DNA of 64,000 nt from Deltaproteobacteria bacterium (GCA_016182655.1 JACPGB010000001.1:1-64000), one strand, 5' to 3'. Numbered from the stretch's first letter, positions 7,552-17,425 are shown. Numbers and translations: made by a program. Notes: generated by a model from the letters alone, not told the origin.

Positions 7552-8607
7552 CTATTTCTCCCTCCTCATCCAGGCGTCGTGTATCTCTATGAATGTCGCG
7601 GAGAGGTCCTTCGTTATGGTCCACTTCGGGTAGTGCCTTTTCATTTTCGACAGGTCGGAGATGTAGCAGATATGGTCTCCCTGCCTGTTCTCCTCGACGT
7701 ACTCCGATATCATGGGTCTCCCCGATATAGACTCTATGAGCTTGAAGGCCTCGAGTATGGAAACCGAGTTCGCCCTGCCGCCCCCTATGTTGTAGACCTC
7801 TGCCACTCTCGGCGCTGAGATGAACTCGGAGATGAACTGCGCTACGTCGTACGAGTGGATGTTGTCCCTCACCTGCTTGCCCTTGTACCCGAATATGCGG
7901 TACTTGCGGCCTTCGAGGTTGCACTTGATGAGGTAGCTCAAGAACCCGTGGAGCTCTACCCCGCTGTGGTTGGGGCCGGTCAGGCACCCTCCCCGGAGAC
8001 AACACGTCGGCATGTTGAAGTATCTGCCGTACTCCTGCACCATGACGTCTGCCGCGACCTTGGAGGCCCCGAATAGCGAGTGCTTTGACTGGTCGATCCT
8101 AAAGTCTTCCTTTATCCCGTCCCTGTATTCCGGGTCTGAGTAATCCCAACGGGTGGGTAGTTCCGAGAGCTTGAGCTCATTAGGCGCATCCCCATAGACC
8201 TTGTTCGTGGACATGTGTACGAAGGGAGCTTCAGGGCATGAGCGCCGCGCGGCCTCAAGGAGGTTGAGCGTGCCTACCGCGTTCGTGTCGAAGTCGTCGA
8301 AAGGCCTGCTTGCCGCAAGGTCGTGGCTCGGCTGGGCCGCGGTGTGGACGATGCAGTCGGGCCTTAGCGCGGCCATCTCCCTCAATACGCCTTCCCTGTC
8401 GCGGATATCGAGCTCGATATGGCGGAAGTTTTTGTATTTTTCAAGAAGCCTCAACTGGTTCCAGCGCGTGTCGCCCTTTTCTCCGAAGAAAGATGCCCTC
8501 ATGTTGCTGTCTATGCCGTAGACGTCATATCCGTTCGTGCAGAAGTGGACTACGACCTCGCTTCCTATGAGCCCGCTTGAGCCGGTGACCAGCATCTTTT
8601 TTGGCAT
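7552..8607 (-). CDS. NAD-dependent sugar-nucleotide epimerase/dehydratase (CDP-tyvelose/paratose 2-epimerase-like)
   Basis: 351-residue extended short-chain dehydrogenase/reductase. ATG at 8607 has an AGAGGGG ribosome binding site. The Rossmann motif TGSSGLIG opens the protein, with [13 protein letters not shown] and STNKVYGD following. Its closest recognisable relatives are CDP-paratose 2-epimerase-like enzymes that interconvert sugar nucleotides for surface polysaccharides. The active-site YxxxK segment reads HSLFGASK: the lysine is kept but the tyrosine position is phenylalanine, which I recall as typical of one subgroup rather than damage here. It follows the Wzi-like gene by 23 bases, so it belongs to the polysaccharide operon. 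The exact substrate is unknown. Confidence 0.82.
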   Translation of the reverse strand: MPKKMLVTGSSGLIGSEVVVHFCTNGYDVYGIDSNMRASFFGEKGDTRWNQLRLLEKYKNFRHIELDIRDREGVLREMAALRPDCIVHTAAQPSHDLAASRPFDDFDTNAVGTLNLLEAARRSCPEAPFVHMSTNKVYGDAPNELKLSELPTRWDYSDPEYRDGIKEDFRIDQSKHSLFGASKVAADVMVQEYGRYFNMPTCCLRGGCLTGPNHSGVELHGFLSYLIKCNLEGRKYRIFGYKGKQVRDNIHSYDVAQFISEFISAPRVAEVYNIGGGRANSVSILEAFKLIESISGRPMISEYVEENRQGDHICYISDLSKMKRHYPKWTITKDLSATFIEIHDAWMRREK

Positions 8608-8630
8608 CTGAATTCCCCTCTGTTTATTTC

Positions 8631-10127
8631 CTAAAACGAATATTCGAGACCTGTCCACCCGACCACCCCGCCCTCGCCTTCTTCGTCGCTCTCCTCGTTT
8701 CCGATACCTGCCTTCAATATTATATTATCCTTGGCCTGATATTCAATATCGGCGGCGTACCACCTTCTCTTCAGGTTAGAAGTATGTACCTCGGAGCGCT
8801 CGAAGTCGGCCTCTGCTCCGACGACCGTCCCGCTCGTAAAGCGGTACTCTGCCCTTAAAAACAGGTCTACGGCGTCAGGGCCCATGTGGTGACCTATGAC
8901 ACGCCCGTTATAGGTGTAGCCGTCAGTATAGATGTGGTGGCGGTACCAGGCCCTGTCTCCAAGCCTGTCCCACCTCGCGGTCTGGGCCCACTCGGCGCGC
9001 AAATTCACATTTTCCAGCCAGAACGGCTCGTCCACAAGGACGCCCGCGAGATAGGCCCTGGAGGTCGGCGTTTTCGTGTCGCCGGAGGAGTCCTCGGCCC
9101 CTATCTCGCCGTAGAGCTTCAGCGAGCTGAAAGGGATAAAGCGCGCGTCGTTCAGGAACAGATACGAGAAGTCGACGGACGCTATCTGGTCTCCGTCGAT
9201 GACCGAGGCCGAATGCTCGGCGTCGTCCGCGGCGATAAAGAGGCTCGTGAGGTCGCCTGGATCGAGTCCGGCCCTGCCCTCTCCGCCGAAGAGGAGGACC
9301 CTGCTAAGGGCGAATTCGAAAGACGGCGCCGGCTTGAATGCGAGCCTCATGCCGAAGAGATCGGGGTTGGGGAAGTCGCGGTCGTCATCGAGGGTCGCGA
9401 GGAAAATCGTCGGCCTCACCGGGCCGAGCCGACTGAATATCCACGGGAGGAGAAACGGGTGTTGGGATGTGGCCTTGACCAAATTGAGAGGCTCGGCGTT
9501 GTTCGAAAGTATCAGGGAGCCGTGATACCCCGGCCCCCACCAGAGCAAGTCCCTGCCCGCCTCGACCTCAAGGCCGAAGATGTCGGCCTGCGCGTAGCCG
9601 GTCTTGAGCTCGGTCCGCGAGCCGTCGTCTATCCTGTACTCGGGGTTCAGATATATGGAGAGAGCGCCGAAGGCCTCGGCCTTGAACGCAAACCCGGCCC
9701 TCGCGTTCGCCCCCTCCTTGAACTCGTCACCGTTGTTGTTTATTGACGGAAAGTGAGGCACGGAGCCCGAGTACAGGAATCTGGCGTAGGCCCTGTCAAC
9801 GGGCTTTATTATGAAGGCGCCGGTCTTGTCCGTCTCCTCGCGGAGCTCGCGTTCGAGCCTTTTGATGACGGAAGCGGCCCTCTCTTTTTTCCTGCCTGTG
9901 AGCGATTGAAGGTTGTATTGGGCCTCGAAAAGGAGCCTTGCGGCCTCAAGCCTCGATATCGGACGGGTGGAAAGAAGGGATGACGGAAGGAGCCCCATGA
10001 CCTCGAGCGCGTCAAGGTCGCGGTAGACGGTGGAGCCGGACTCGACATTGACGGATGTGGCCGGGTATGAGACCGCCGGTATTGCGAGGATGGAGATGAA
10101 GAGGACTAAGAGACTAAAACGCCACAA
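8631..10127 (-). CDS. Wzi-like outer-membrane capsule assembly protein
   Basis: 498-residue protein with an N-terminal signal peptide (about 1-23, ending VSYPA) and a body rich in alternating amphipathic strands ending in the aromatic C-terminus GLEYSF, as expected of an outer-membrane beta-barrel. Family hallmarks include the N-terminal helical segment ([12 protein letters not shown]...[12 protein letters not shown]), the conserved [24 protein letters not shown] stretch around residues 200-220 (quoted here by its core WWGPG) and late WAQT and [13 protein letters not shown] motifs. Wzi holds capsular polysaccharide on the cell surface. The start is TTG and its reading frame overlaps the end of the Wza-like gene by 14 bases, so translation is probably coupled. 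Confidence 0.85.
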   Translation of the reverse strand: MWRFSLLVLFISILAIPAVSYPATSVNVESGSTVYRDLDALEVMGLLPSSLLSTRPISRLEAARLLFEAQYNLQSLTGRKKERAASVIKRLERELREETDKTGAFIIKPVDRAYARFLYSGSVPHFPSINNNGDEFKEGANARAGFAFKAEAFGALSIYLNPEYRIDDGSRTELKTGYAQADIFGLEVEAGRDLLWWGPGYHGSLILSNNAEPLNLVKATSQHPFLLPWIFSRLGPVRPTIFLATLDDDRDFPNPDLFGMRLAFKPAPSFEFALSRVLLFGGEGRAGLDPGDLTSLFIAADDAEHSASVIDGDQIASVDFSYLFLNDARFIPFSSLKLYGEIGAEDSSGDTKTPTSRAYLAGVLVDEPFWLENVNLRAEWAQTARWDRLGDRAWYRHHIYTDGYTYNGRVIGHHMGPDAVDLFLRAEYRFTSGTVVGAEADFERSEVHTSNLKRRWYAADIEYQAKDNIILKAGIGNEESDEEGEGGVVGWTGLEYSF

Positions 10128-12246
10128 TCAGGACCCCGGCGGTGACGGCGATCTGATAGAGTATCTGGGTCATGTCCTTGACCTCTCTCAGCCAGTTTAC
10201 CTTCTCGATCTTCTCGGGTATTACAATCGTATCGCCCGGGTCGAGCCTCGTGGACATGAAACCGCCGCTCTCCCAGCGGTTTTCATCTGAGTCCCAGCCG
10301 AAGCTCAGGAACCCCTTCTCGCGGGCGCTTACGGCGGTGCCGTCGACCTTGAGTATGTATATTTCGGACTTGTCCGCGTCCCTGTTCACGCCACCGGCCT
10401 TCTGGATGTAGTTGGAGAGCGAGAGCTTCGGGGAATGGACGAAGGCGGTCTGGTTGTAGACAGCGCCTATGACCTGGACCTGCGACGGCCTCTCCGGTAT
10501 GTAGACTATGTCTCCCTGTTCGAGCAATATATCCGAAGGCGAGCCGGTGAGCTTCCGCGGCTCCTCCATGCGTAGAGATATCCTGCCCTTCGCCTTCGCG
10601 GCCCTCATCTTGGCGATGAGCGCCTTCCTCTGCTCGACACCCGCCCTCTGGAGGGCGATCTCTTCCGCGCTGAGCGAGGCCTCTATCGACTGTGCTGATT
10701 CTGAAATGAGCTGGAACTCGAGCCTGTCGATCGACTCGTTCAGCTGTCTCTGCTGGAGTATCTTGACCGACTCCCTCTCGAAGACCGCGCCCTTCAAGTA
10801 CGCCCTTTCGGTGAAGCCGCCCGCGCGCTCTATTAACGAGGAGAGCCTGTCGCCCTTCTTTATCGTGTAGGTGCCGGGATATTTGACCTCGCCAATGACG
10901 TCGACGGTCTTGAACTTCTCCCACTCGGGTACGGGCTTTACGAGGAGGAAGTCGTCTTCCTTAAGTTCAAGATTAGCCGACTGGTCGCCTTCGAGCGCCT
11001 TTTTCAGTTTTATAATTATCTTCTCGGTCTTCGGGCCTTCGGGGGTCGCCGTGACCCTCGTAAGCTCTGCCTCGTCGTCAAGCGCGAAGTACTTGAGCCC
11101 GCCTGCGAGGTTCACGAGGTCCTTTACCTTAAGCCCCTTGCCTATGCCGTACTCGCCGGGGTTCTGGACCGCGCCCATGAGCTTTACGAAGCGCCTGTCC
11201 TCGGAGACCGTATATATCTGCACGATGTCGCCCTGCTGGACGGCCATCTTCCGCATGGCGGGGTCTTCGAGGTTCGCCTCGAAGACGGTCCCCTTGCCGC
11301 CCTCTATCCTCTCTATCTGGAGCCTGCCCTTGAAGGCTATGTCGTTCAAGCCCCCTGCAAGATCGATGAGCCCGGCTATGTCGAGGTCGCCCTTGAGCTC
11401 GTATACGGCGGGAGTCCTGACGTCCCCGGATATGCCCGCGAGCGGCCCGGCAGTCGGGATGAATATGACGTCCTCTGCCATGAGCCTTATGTCCCTGGTC
11501 TTATCCCCCTTTATGAGGAGGTCGTAGAGGTCGAAGCTTACGATGGTCTTGCCGTCCCTCTTGACCTGTATGTCCCTCATGGTGCCGGACTTGGACGGAC
11601 CGCCCGCCGCGAAGAGCGCGTTGACGAGGGTAGAGAGCGACGAGAGCGAATAGCTTCCGGGGTGGCGCGCCTTGCCGACGACGAATACCCTTATCGAGCG
11701 GAGCGCGCCCATGCTGACGTTCATCTTGACTTCGGAGGCGAGGTAGTACCGGCTGAGTTCTTTCTCAAGGGACGTTTTCGCCTCTGAGAATGTTAGGCCG
11801 GAGACGTTCAGAACCCCGACCTGAGGGATGATTATCTTGCCTTCGCGGTCGATGCGCACCAGATAGTCGGCATTGAGCTTGCCCCAGAGGCTTATGCGTA
11901 GCTCGTCGCCGGGGCCGAGCATATATCCGGGGCCCACGGGGACGGTATCGACCGGGGCGAATGTAGTGGGGGCTTCCCTGAAGAGGTCGTAGCCGAACTG
12001 TTGGATCTCCGGCCCCCTCTGGCGGATGTATTCCTCGAAAGAAGAGACTTTTTCGGGTGACGCCGCAGGTTTCTCAACGGGTTTTTCGGCGGATATGCCG
12101 GCCTCCCTCGCCTTTTCCATCAATTCAACGGGGATTCTGGGTTCTTCGGCCAGAGAGGTCCTGAAAGACAGAAGGGTCAGTACCGCCACGAGGGCGATGA
12201 CCGATACTGAAAAGGTTTTTGTGATGCGTCCGGGTTGTCTTGTCAC
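10114..12246 (-). CDS. Wza-like polysaccharide export protein with multiple SLBB domains
   Basis: About 710 residues from GTG at 12246; a TTG at 12276 would add ten residues but has no ribosome binding site. A signal anchor (TFSVSVIALVAVLTLLSF) is followed by the Poly_export domain (YMLGPGDELRISLWG) and at least four SLBB repeats, each with the pattern x-P-x-Y...L-x-x-LI-x-x-AGG (for example VQNPGEYGIGKG, VKYPGTYTIKKG). The C-terminus carries a hydrophobic helix ([12 protein letters not shown]). Such proteins form the periplasmic and outer-membrane channel for capsule or exopolysaccharide. It heads the operon with the Wzi-like protein and the epimerase, and has a good promoter 80 bases upstream. 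No lipobox cysteine is visible. Confidence 0.9.
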   Translation of the reverse strand: MTRQPGRITKTFSVSVIALVAVLTLLSFRTSLAEEPRIPVELMEKAREAGISAEKPVEKPAASPEKVSSFEEYIRQRGPEIQQFGYDLFREAPTTFAPVDTVPVGPGYMLGPGDELRISLWGKLNADYLVRIDREGKIIIPQVGVLNVSGLTFSEAKTSLEKELSRYYLASEVKMNVSMGALRSIRVFVVGKARHPGSYSLSSLSTLVNALFAAGGPSKSGTMRDIQVKRDGKTIVSFDLYDLLIKGDKTRDIRLMAEDVIFIPTAGPLAGISGDVRTPAVYELKGDLDIAGLIDLAGGLNDIAFKGRLQIERIEGGKGTVFEANLEDPAMRKMAVQQGDIVQIYTVSEDRRFVKLMGAVQNPGEYGIGKGLKVKDLVNLAGGLKYFALDDEAELTRVTATPEGPKTEKIIIKLKKALEGDQSANLELKEDDFLLVKPVPEWEKFKTVDVIGEVKYPGTYTIKKGDRLSSLIERAGGFTERAYLKGAVFERESVKILQQRQLNESIDRLEFQLISESAQSIEASLSAEEIALQRAGVEQRKALIAKMRAAKAKGRISLRMEEPRKLTGSPSDILLEQGDIVYIPERPSQVQVIGAVYNQTAFVHSPKLSLSNYIQKAGGVNRDADKSEIYILKVDGTAVSAREKGFLSFGWDSDENRWESGGFMSTRLDPGDTIVIPEKIEKVNWLREVKDMTQILYQIAVTAGVLIVAF

Positions 12247-12333
12247 CAGGTGATAAGCTCTTGTTTTACGGCCCAAAAAGAGACAAGCGCGGCTTGCGCC
12301 TTTTTATCGGGCCGGATTTTGCGTTCGTGCGTT

Positions 12334-12362
12334 AAGATATGAAAAAAACGAGGTTTTGTCAA
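12334..12362 (-). promoter_or_regulatory. Sigma70-type promoter for the polysaccharide export operon
   Basis: On the minus strand, a perfect TTGACA (12357-12362), 17-base spacer and TATCTT (12334-12339). It leaves a leader of about 80 bases before the Wza-like gene. Confidence 0.55.
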
Positions 12363-12393
12363 TAGATAAATCCCCTCGCCGATTGCCTGAAAC

Positions 12394-13137
12394 TTAATAA
12401 ATGAGCGAGAATGAGACAAAGGCCCCATCCTTGTAGGGAGAGATTGACAGGGCCGGGGCAGACCCCTTTTCCACGGCGGATGCGCTCAAGTACGCGAGAT
12501 ACCATCCGAGCGCGGCCTGGGAGAGGTAGTGTTCGTCGTCGTTTATCCTTGACAAGGCCGGGAGCGCGGAGCCCCCGTAATAAAGCCATTTGACACAGGC
12601 CCGCTCTTCCATCTTTGCGGCCGTTATGAACGGGACAGCCCCAATGAACGAGTGTCCGCTAAGCCCGTTGTTGTTTAAAAAGGGCTTCCAGTCGGAGCCG
12701 CCCTCTGTCGGTCTTCCCCCGCCTGTTGCGGACCTCAGAAAGAGGCCGAGCGGCCCTCCGAGAAAGAGCGCGCGGAGCGACCTCTCGGCCCAGGGGTTCT
12801 CCGTTGAGAGATATAAGGCCGCAAGCGCCGGGACGGTAAAGAGCGCTTCCCCCGGAATGCGTGCGAAATCGGATAGACCGTCGGTTGCGGAGCTCCGGAT
12901 ATTTGCCTGATAATAATCCCTCACCTCTTTGTCGGCGTCCGTATTGGCGAGCGCGCCTGCAACTACGAGCCCTCCCCCGAGCCTCAAGTAAGTATTGGAA
13001 TCGAGGTAAAACGCCCTGTAGTCGCCGTAGAGCCTCTCGCCCGCGCCGCCGAGCCTTTCAAGCACGCCTGCGGCGCGTGCCGCCAGAGGCGCTATCGAAA
13101 ATGAAACGGTGAAGATAACCGCGATAATCGCCCTCAT
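12394..13137 (-). CDS. PAP2-superfamily membrane protein (phosphatidic acid phosphatase-like)
   Basis: 247 residues; ATG at 13137 has a GGGAGGAAT ribosome binding site. A signal peptide (1-22, ending LAARA) precedes several hydrophobic helices. The three PAP2 motifs can be traced: R135-x6-RP (142-143, Arg in place of the usual Lys), SGH at 160-162 and SR(196-197)-x5-H203. The acidic residue normally four after that histidine is Gln207, so the catalytic relay may be altered. Members dephosphorylate lipid-linked phosphates such as undecaprenyl pyrophosphate or lipid A. It is read toward the Wza-like gene but has its own promoter-sized gap on both sides. A role in polysaccharide lipid-carrier recycling is plausible but unproven. 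Confidence 0.8.
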   Translation of the reverse strand: MRAIIAVIFTVSFSIAPLAARAAGVLERLGGAGERLYGDYRAFYLDSNTYLRLGGGLVVAGALANTDADKEVRDYYQANIRSSATDGLSDFARIPGEALFTVPALAALYLSTENPWAERSLRALFLGGPLGLFLRSATGGGRPTEGGSDWKPFLNNNGLSGHSFIGAVPFITAAKMEERACVKWLYYGGSALPALSRINDDEHYLSQAALGWYLAYLSASAVEKGSAPALSISPYKDGAFVSFSLIY

Positions 13138-13230
13138 TATTCCTCCCCGCAAAGGAGACAAGATTACAACACATGGGCGCGTATCGCAAGGTTTCTAAAG
13201 CGGTCCCGCCGGGAGCAGTTGTGGATATAA

Positions 13231-13259
13231 TTGACTCCGGGCCCTTCACTTGATAGAAT
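13231..13259 (+). promoter_or_regulatory. Sigma70-type promoter of the MoxR operon, predicted leaderless
   Basis: TTGACT (13231-13236), 17-base spacer, TAGAAT (13254-13259). The -10 box ends 7 bases before the ATG at 13266. The in-frame stop codon TAG at 13254-13256 lies inside the -10 box, so no earlier start is possible. Confidence 0.6.
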
Positions 13260-13265
13260 TTCTCA

Positions 13266-14171
13266 ATGCCTGAAGTCAAGGTAATACGCGGAAAGCCCGG
13301 TATAATAGACCTCGCAATAACCGCCCTCCTCTCAAGGGGGCACCTCCTCCTAGAAGACGTCCCCGGTGTCGGAAAGACCACCCTCGCACACGGGCTCGCA
13401 AAGTCGATCAACTGCTCGTTCCAGCGGATACAGTTCACGAGCGACCTCCTGCCCTCAGATGTCATAGGCGTAACGGTCTATAACCAGGCCCTTAACGCCT
13501 TCGAGTTCAGGGAGGGGCCGCTATTCGCCAACGTCGTCCTTGCCGACGAGATAAACAGGGCGACACCCAAGACGCAGAGTGCTCTACTGGAAGCAATGAA
13601 CGACAGGCAAGTCTCGGTCGACAGGAACACCTACAGGCTCCCCAAACCCTTCATGCTCCTTGCGACCCAGAACCCTATCGAGTTCTCCGGGACCTTCCCT
13701 TTACCGGAATCCCAGCTCGACAGGTTCACGATGTGCATAAGGATAGGCTACCCGGACGAATCCCACGAACGGGAGATAATCACGCGCTCTGCTTCATCCG
13801 CCTCGGCGGTCGATGGACTCTCTGCGGTCCTCACGACCGATGACGTTGAAAGGATGCAGACGCTCGTCGAGAAGGTAAAGGTCGATGAGGACCTCGTAGG
13901 CTACATAATGGCGATAGCAAACGCCACGAGGAACCACAGGTCGATAAGGCTCGGCGTGAGCCCGCGAGCGACTATGACGCTTTACAAGGCCGCGCAGGCA
14001 CGCGCGCTTATCTCCGGCAGGGACTACTGCATACCCGACGATGTGAAGGTCTTGAGCGTGCCGGTATTCGCGCACAGGCTCATAACCGTCGAGCACGGCG
14101 TTGACGAAGGGACCGAGGCCTCGACTGCCGTTATCGAAGAGATACTTTCCTCCATCGCCGTGCCCGTATAA
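13266..14171 (+). CDS. MoxR-family AAA+ ATPase
   Basis: 301 residues. Walker A is DVPGVGKTT (31-39), Walker B with sensor region is VVLADEINRATPKTQSALLEAM, followed by MLLATQNPIE (sensor 1) and the C-terminal lid with SPRATMTLYKAAQA. MoxR ATPases act as chaperones for maturation of complexes, usually with a DUF58 partner. The protein starts directly at VKVIRGK, some 15-25 residues shorter at the N-terminus than many relatives, and has no ribosome binding site; the promoter geometry suggests a leaderless transcript. It is followed by a DUF58 gene 20 bases on and a transglutaminase-like gene, the standard MoxR-DUF58-TgpA arrangement. Confidence 0.93.
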   Translation: MPEVKVIRGKPGIIDLAITALLSRGHLLLEDVPGVGKTTLAHGLAKSINCSFQRIQFTSDLLPSDVIGVTVYNQALNAFEFREGPLFANVVLADEINRATPKTQSALLEAMNDRQVSVDRNTYRLPKPFMLLATQNPIEFSGTFPLPESQLDRFTMCIRIGYPDESHEREIITRSASSASAVDGLSAVLTTDDVERMQTLVEKVKVDEDLVGYIMAIANATRNHRSIRLGVSPRATMTLYKAAQARALISGRDYCIPDDVKVLSVPVFAHRLITVEHGVDEGTEASTAVIEEILSSIAVPV

Positions 14172-14191
14172 CCGTCTTATCAAGGGTCTCC

Positions 14192-15247
14192 ATGAACCTC
14201 CGCCCCGCCATCTCCGTGCCTCTCCCCTGGCTCATCATCCTATTCGGCAAGGTCTTCGGCAAGAAGGGGGTGGAGCCTCGGTCAAGAAAGAGGCTCTTTA
14301 AGTTCCCCCGCTCCCTTTCCGTCACCCGCGAGGGCAAGTGGTTCATAGGCATACTCCTCTTCATAGGTGTGGCCGCGATAAACACCGGCAACAACCTCCT
14401 CTATCTCGTAGTGGCCACCCTCCTTTCGCTCATAGTCATCTCGGGCATCATGTCGGAATCCACGATAAGGGCGGTCACGGTAGAAAGGACGCTCCCAAAA
14501 CGGGTCTTCAAGAACACCCCGGTTGTAGCGAGGCTCAAGGCGACTAACGGGAAACGGATCTTCCCTTCGTTCTCTTTTTCAGTAAGGGAGATCCTTGATG
14601 AGTCCGTCAGGGCCGAGTCCGCGTATTTTCTCAAACTCGAGCCCGAGGCAGAGGCAACGAAGACCGCGAAGTATACATTCAGGGAAAGAGGCCTTCATAC
14701 CCTTACGGCATTCAAGGTGGAGACGAGGTTCCCGTTCGGGCTCTTCCTTAAGGGCCGCGAGGAGGCGTCACTCCAGGAGGTCCTCGTATATCCTTCGACA
14801 ATGCTCAAATCGAAGCCGACGCTCCTTCAGGCTGACTCGGCCTCCGGGGCCGATAGGGCAAGGGGCAAGGGCTCGGGCGCGCAGTTGTGGGGGCTACGCG
14901 ACTACACCTTTGCCGACGACGCCCGCCACATACACTGGAGGTCGGCGGCGCGGACCGGGAAGCTCCTCGTAAAGGAGTTTGAGCGCGAGAGCGAAAAGAA
15001 GGCCGTCATCGTCTTCGAGAACCTTTCATCGAAAAGAAAGAACGCATTCGAGGACGCGGTGGACGAGGCGGCCTCCTACGCCGGCTATCTCCTAAAGGAA
15101 GGCTACGCCGTGGGGCTGAAGACCCTGTCTAACGAGATAGCCCCGCGAGCCGGCAAGGACCAGCTGGAGAGGATATTGTATTCGCTCGCGCTCATCTCTC
15201 CCGCTGAATCGAAGGGTACTCCAGCGGTAAAGGTCATCTCTTCATGA
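14192..15247 (+). CDS. DUF58 domain-containing membrane protein
   Basis: 351 residues. Two adjacent membrane helices near residues 50-85 (WFIGILLFIGVAAI and LLYLVVATLLSLIVISG) precede a beta-rich segment and the DUF58 (VWA-like) domain, recognised by the stretch LWGLRDYTFADDARHIHWR and LLVKEFERE around residues 230-265. DUF58 proteins are partners of MoxR ATPases and are thought to act in assembly or regulation of envelope or protein complexes; the biochemical role is not settled. Its stop overlaps the start of the next gene (ATGA, 15244-15247), so the two are translationally coupled. Confidence 0.9.
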   Translation: MNLRPAISVPLPWLIILFGKVFGKKGVEPRSRKRLFKFPRSLSVTREGKWFIGILLFIGVAAINTGNNLLYLVVATLLSLIVISGIMSESTIRAVTVERTLPKRVFKNTPVVARLKATNGKRIFPSFSFSVREILDESVRAESAYFLKLEPEAEATKTAKYTFRERGLHTLTAFKVETRFPFGLFLKGREEASLQEVLVYPSTMLKSKPTLLQADSASGADRARGKGSGAQLWGLRDYTFADDARHIHWRSAARTGKLLVKEFERESEKKAVIVFENLSSKRKNAFEDAVDEAASYAGYLLKEGYAVGLKTLSNEIAPRAGKDQLERILYSLALISPAESKGTPAVKVISS

Positions 15248-17241
15248 ACCTTAACTCCTACACGCTCATAGTCACATACTTCATGGCCGCGCTCGGGCTT
15301 GCGGCGATCTCGCTCGTCGAGTCCGTCGGCGCGGCCTTTACGCTCGCAATGGCCGGGGTCTCTGCCTTTACGCTCGCCCTGAACCTTAAAGGAAGGAAGG
15401 TAATACCAGGCGCGATATGGAACCTCCTTGCCGCCGGGGTCTTCGCCTTCTTCGTAGCCGATTATCTCGCCTTTTCAGGGAGCCTCGTCGTAGCGGCCTC
15501 GAGGTTCCTTACGATACTGCTCGTCCTTAAGCTATTCGATCTCAACCGGAACCGCGACTTCGTCATTGCCTACGCGATAGTCTTTTTCCAGATACTCTCG
15601 GCCGCCGCCTCGACCGTGAGCCCGCTCTTCCTCCTCATACTCTCTCTTTTCATAATAGGCGCGATATGGGCTATGATACTCTTCAACATGAAGAGGGACT
15701 ACCAGGAGGTCCACCCCACGGAAAAGGCCTTTCCGAAGGTGGCCTTCGGGGGGCCGTTCTTCGCCTATGTCATAGGCGCGTCCGTTTTTTCGATAACCGT
15801 AACATTCATGCTCTTCTTCATAATGCCGAGGATGGAGTTCGGTTTCTTGCAGAGCAAGTCTCTCAACACCGTCAAGGTCTCGGGTTTTTCGGACCGGGTC
15901 GATCTCGGGACCATCGGGCCGGTCAAGGAGGACCCGACCATAGTCATGCGCGTGGGAATGGACCCCAAGGCGCGCCCGGCGGGGCTCGTCTATTTCAGGG
16001 GCATGACTCTTGAGAGTTACGACGGCAAGGGGTGGGTAAAGGCCGTAAAGGACGAGACGCTCGTAAGGAGGGACACCGGGGGCGTATTCAACTTCGAGCG
16101 GCTCGAAGGCAAAGTGGTCGAGCAGTCTGTCCTCCTTGAGCCGCTCGATACCGATGTCCTATTCGCGGCTGGGAACCCCGTCTCCGTAGAAGGCCCTTTT
16201 CAGAATGTCTGGCTCGACAGGTCCGGGACGATGCGTCTGCCCTCGCCCCCGTACTCGCGCATACAGTACAGGGCGAGCTCGGTCCTCTCTCCGGTACGGA
16301 AAGACCTGTCAACGCCTCTCCCGCAGTATGGCGACACTTCTCATCTCGACGGGAGCCCTGAAGGTGAACGGATAAAAGCGCTTGCGGAATCGGTGGCTGA
16401 CGGAGCTAACGGCGCGAGAGATAAGGCAGAGGCGATTCAAGCGCACCTCAAAAAAAATTACTCATACACGCTCAACCCGAAACCGGGCGCAGGATTGAGC
16501 CCCCTTGACGACTTCCTCTTCAACTCAAGGCAGGGCTACTGCGAGCACTACGCGACGGCGATGGCGATAATGCTCCGCTCAAACTCCATCCCTTCGCGTA
16601 TTGTCACCGGATTTCTGAACGGCGAGTGGAACGAACTCGGGTCGTACTACATCGTAAGACAGCAGGACGCGCACAGCTGGGTCGAGGCGTTTATAGCTGA
16701 CGAAGGCTGGGTGAGGTTCGACCCCACGCCGGAGGCCGGGGTCTCCTTATACAGGCCATCAACGGTATCGCTCTACATGGACCTCCTTCGCTGGAGGTGG
16801 AACAGGTACATCATACAATTTTCTCTGGACGACCAGAGGCAGATGGCAATAAGGTTCGAGGGCGTTGGCGCGGGCGTGTTCGAGGGGCTTAAGGGCGCGC
16901 TCTCGAAGAAGACCACCGAAGGCGCGGCTTCGCCTTTAGCGCTCGGGGCCGTTGTCGCCGTACTACTCATCTCGCTCATCGCGTGGAGGGTCTACACGCG
17001 CAAAAAAGTGCGGACTCGAATGCCCCATTTCTACGCGGAGATGCTGAGGACGCTTAAAAGAAAGGGGCTCTCGAAAGGGCCAACGGAGACCCCGCTCGAG
17101 TTCGCGGAGAGGACAGGGATTGCGGAGGTAAAAGACATAACCCTTGCCCTCCACATCGAGAGATACGGCGGCAGGAATTTGAATGAGGCGGAGCGCAGGA
17201 GCGTGGACGCGGCGATGGAGCGGCTTAGGAGAAGCGCTTGA
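15244..17241 (+). CDS. TgpA-like membrane transglutaminase (DUF3488 + transglutaminase core)
   Basis: 665 residues. Five or six membrane helices fill residues 5-195 (DUF3488), a periplasmic transglutaminase-like domain follows, and a last helix lies near 570-590 with a short cytosolic tail (DUF4129-like). The cysteine-protease-type triad is visible: Cys433 in QGYCEHYATAM, His477 in DAHSWVEAF and Asp493 in RFDPTP. TgpA of Pseudomonas is an essential periplasmic-facing protein with transglutaminase activity; transfer of that role is inference. It ends the MoxR-DUF58 operon, and a dispersed palindrome cluster follows. Confidence 0.92.
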   Translation: MNLNSYTLIVTYFMAALGLAAISLVESVGAAFTLAMAGVSAFTLALNLKGRKVIPGAIWNLLAAGVFAFFVADYLAFSGSLVVAASRFLTILLVLKLFDLNRNRDFVIAYAIVFFQILSAAASTVSPLFLLILSLFIIGAIWAMILFNMKRDYQEVHPTEKAFPKVAFGGPFFAYVIGASVFSITVTFMLFFIMPRMEFGFLQSKSLNTVKVSGFSDRVDLGTIGPVKEDPTIVMRVGMDPKARPAGLVYFRGMTLESYDGKGWVKAVKDETLVRRDTGGVFNFERLEGKVVEQSVLLEPLDTDVLFAAGNPVSVEGPFQNVWLDRSGTMRLPSPPYSRIQYRASSVLSPVRKDLSTPLPQYGDTSHLDGSPEGERIKALAESVADGANGARDKAEAIQAHLKKNYSYTLNPKPGAGLSPLDDFLFNSRQGYCEHYATAMAIMLRSNSIPSRIVTGFLNGEWNELGSYYIVRQQDAHSWVEAFIADEGWVRFDPTPEAGVSLYRPSTVSLYMDLLRWRWNRYIIQFSLDDQRQMAIRFEGVGAGVFEGLKGALSKKTTEGAASPLALGAVVAVLLISLIAWRVYTRKKVRTRMPHFYAEMLRTLKRKGLSKGPTETPLEFAERTGIAEVKDITLALHIERYGGRNLNEAERRSVDAAMERLRRSA

Positions 17242-17308
17242 GGGATGTTTTAGTGCGCACGGCGCACCCTACCCGGCTTTCGCGGAGATGACGATATGGA
17301 ATAATTTG

Positions 17309-17405
17309 TCATTCCCGAGGTTTTAATCGGGAATCCATTTTTTTTAAAAAAGATAGGCGGGACTTTCCAGTCCCGCCAGGCGCGGTTAGAAAACCGCGCC
17401 TATCG
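17309..17405. repeat. Composite intergenic palindrome cluster (TGTCATTCCCG + GGCGGGACT/GGCGCGG hairpins)
   Basis: A TGTCATTCCCGAGG...CGGGAATCC hairpin (17309-17336) is followed by two hairpins, GGCGGGACT/AGTCCCGCC (17356-17377) and AGGCGCGGTT/AACCGCGCCT (17378-17401). The pair is enclosed by GATAGGCG and CGCCTATC, making a nested palindrome. The same two-hairpin unit occurs in the opposite order at 25725-25780, and a single-hairpin relative at 32397-32423. It may act as a bidirectional terminator between the converging TgpA-like and receiver genes. Confidence 0.75.
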
Positions 17406-17425
17406 AAAAACCAAAACCGGCGACA

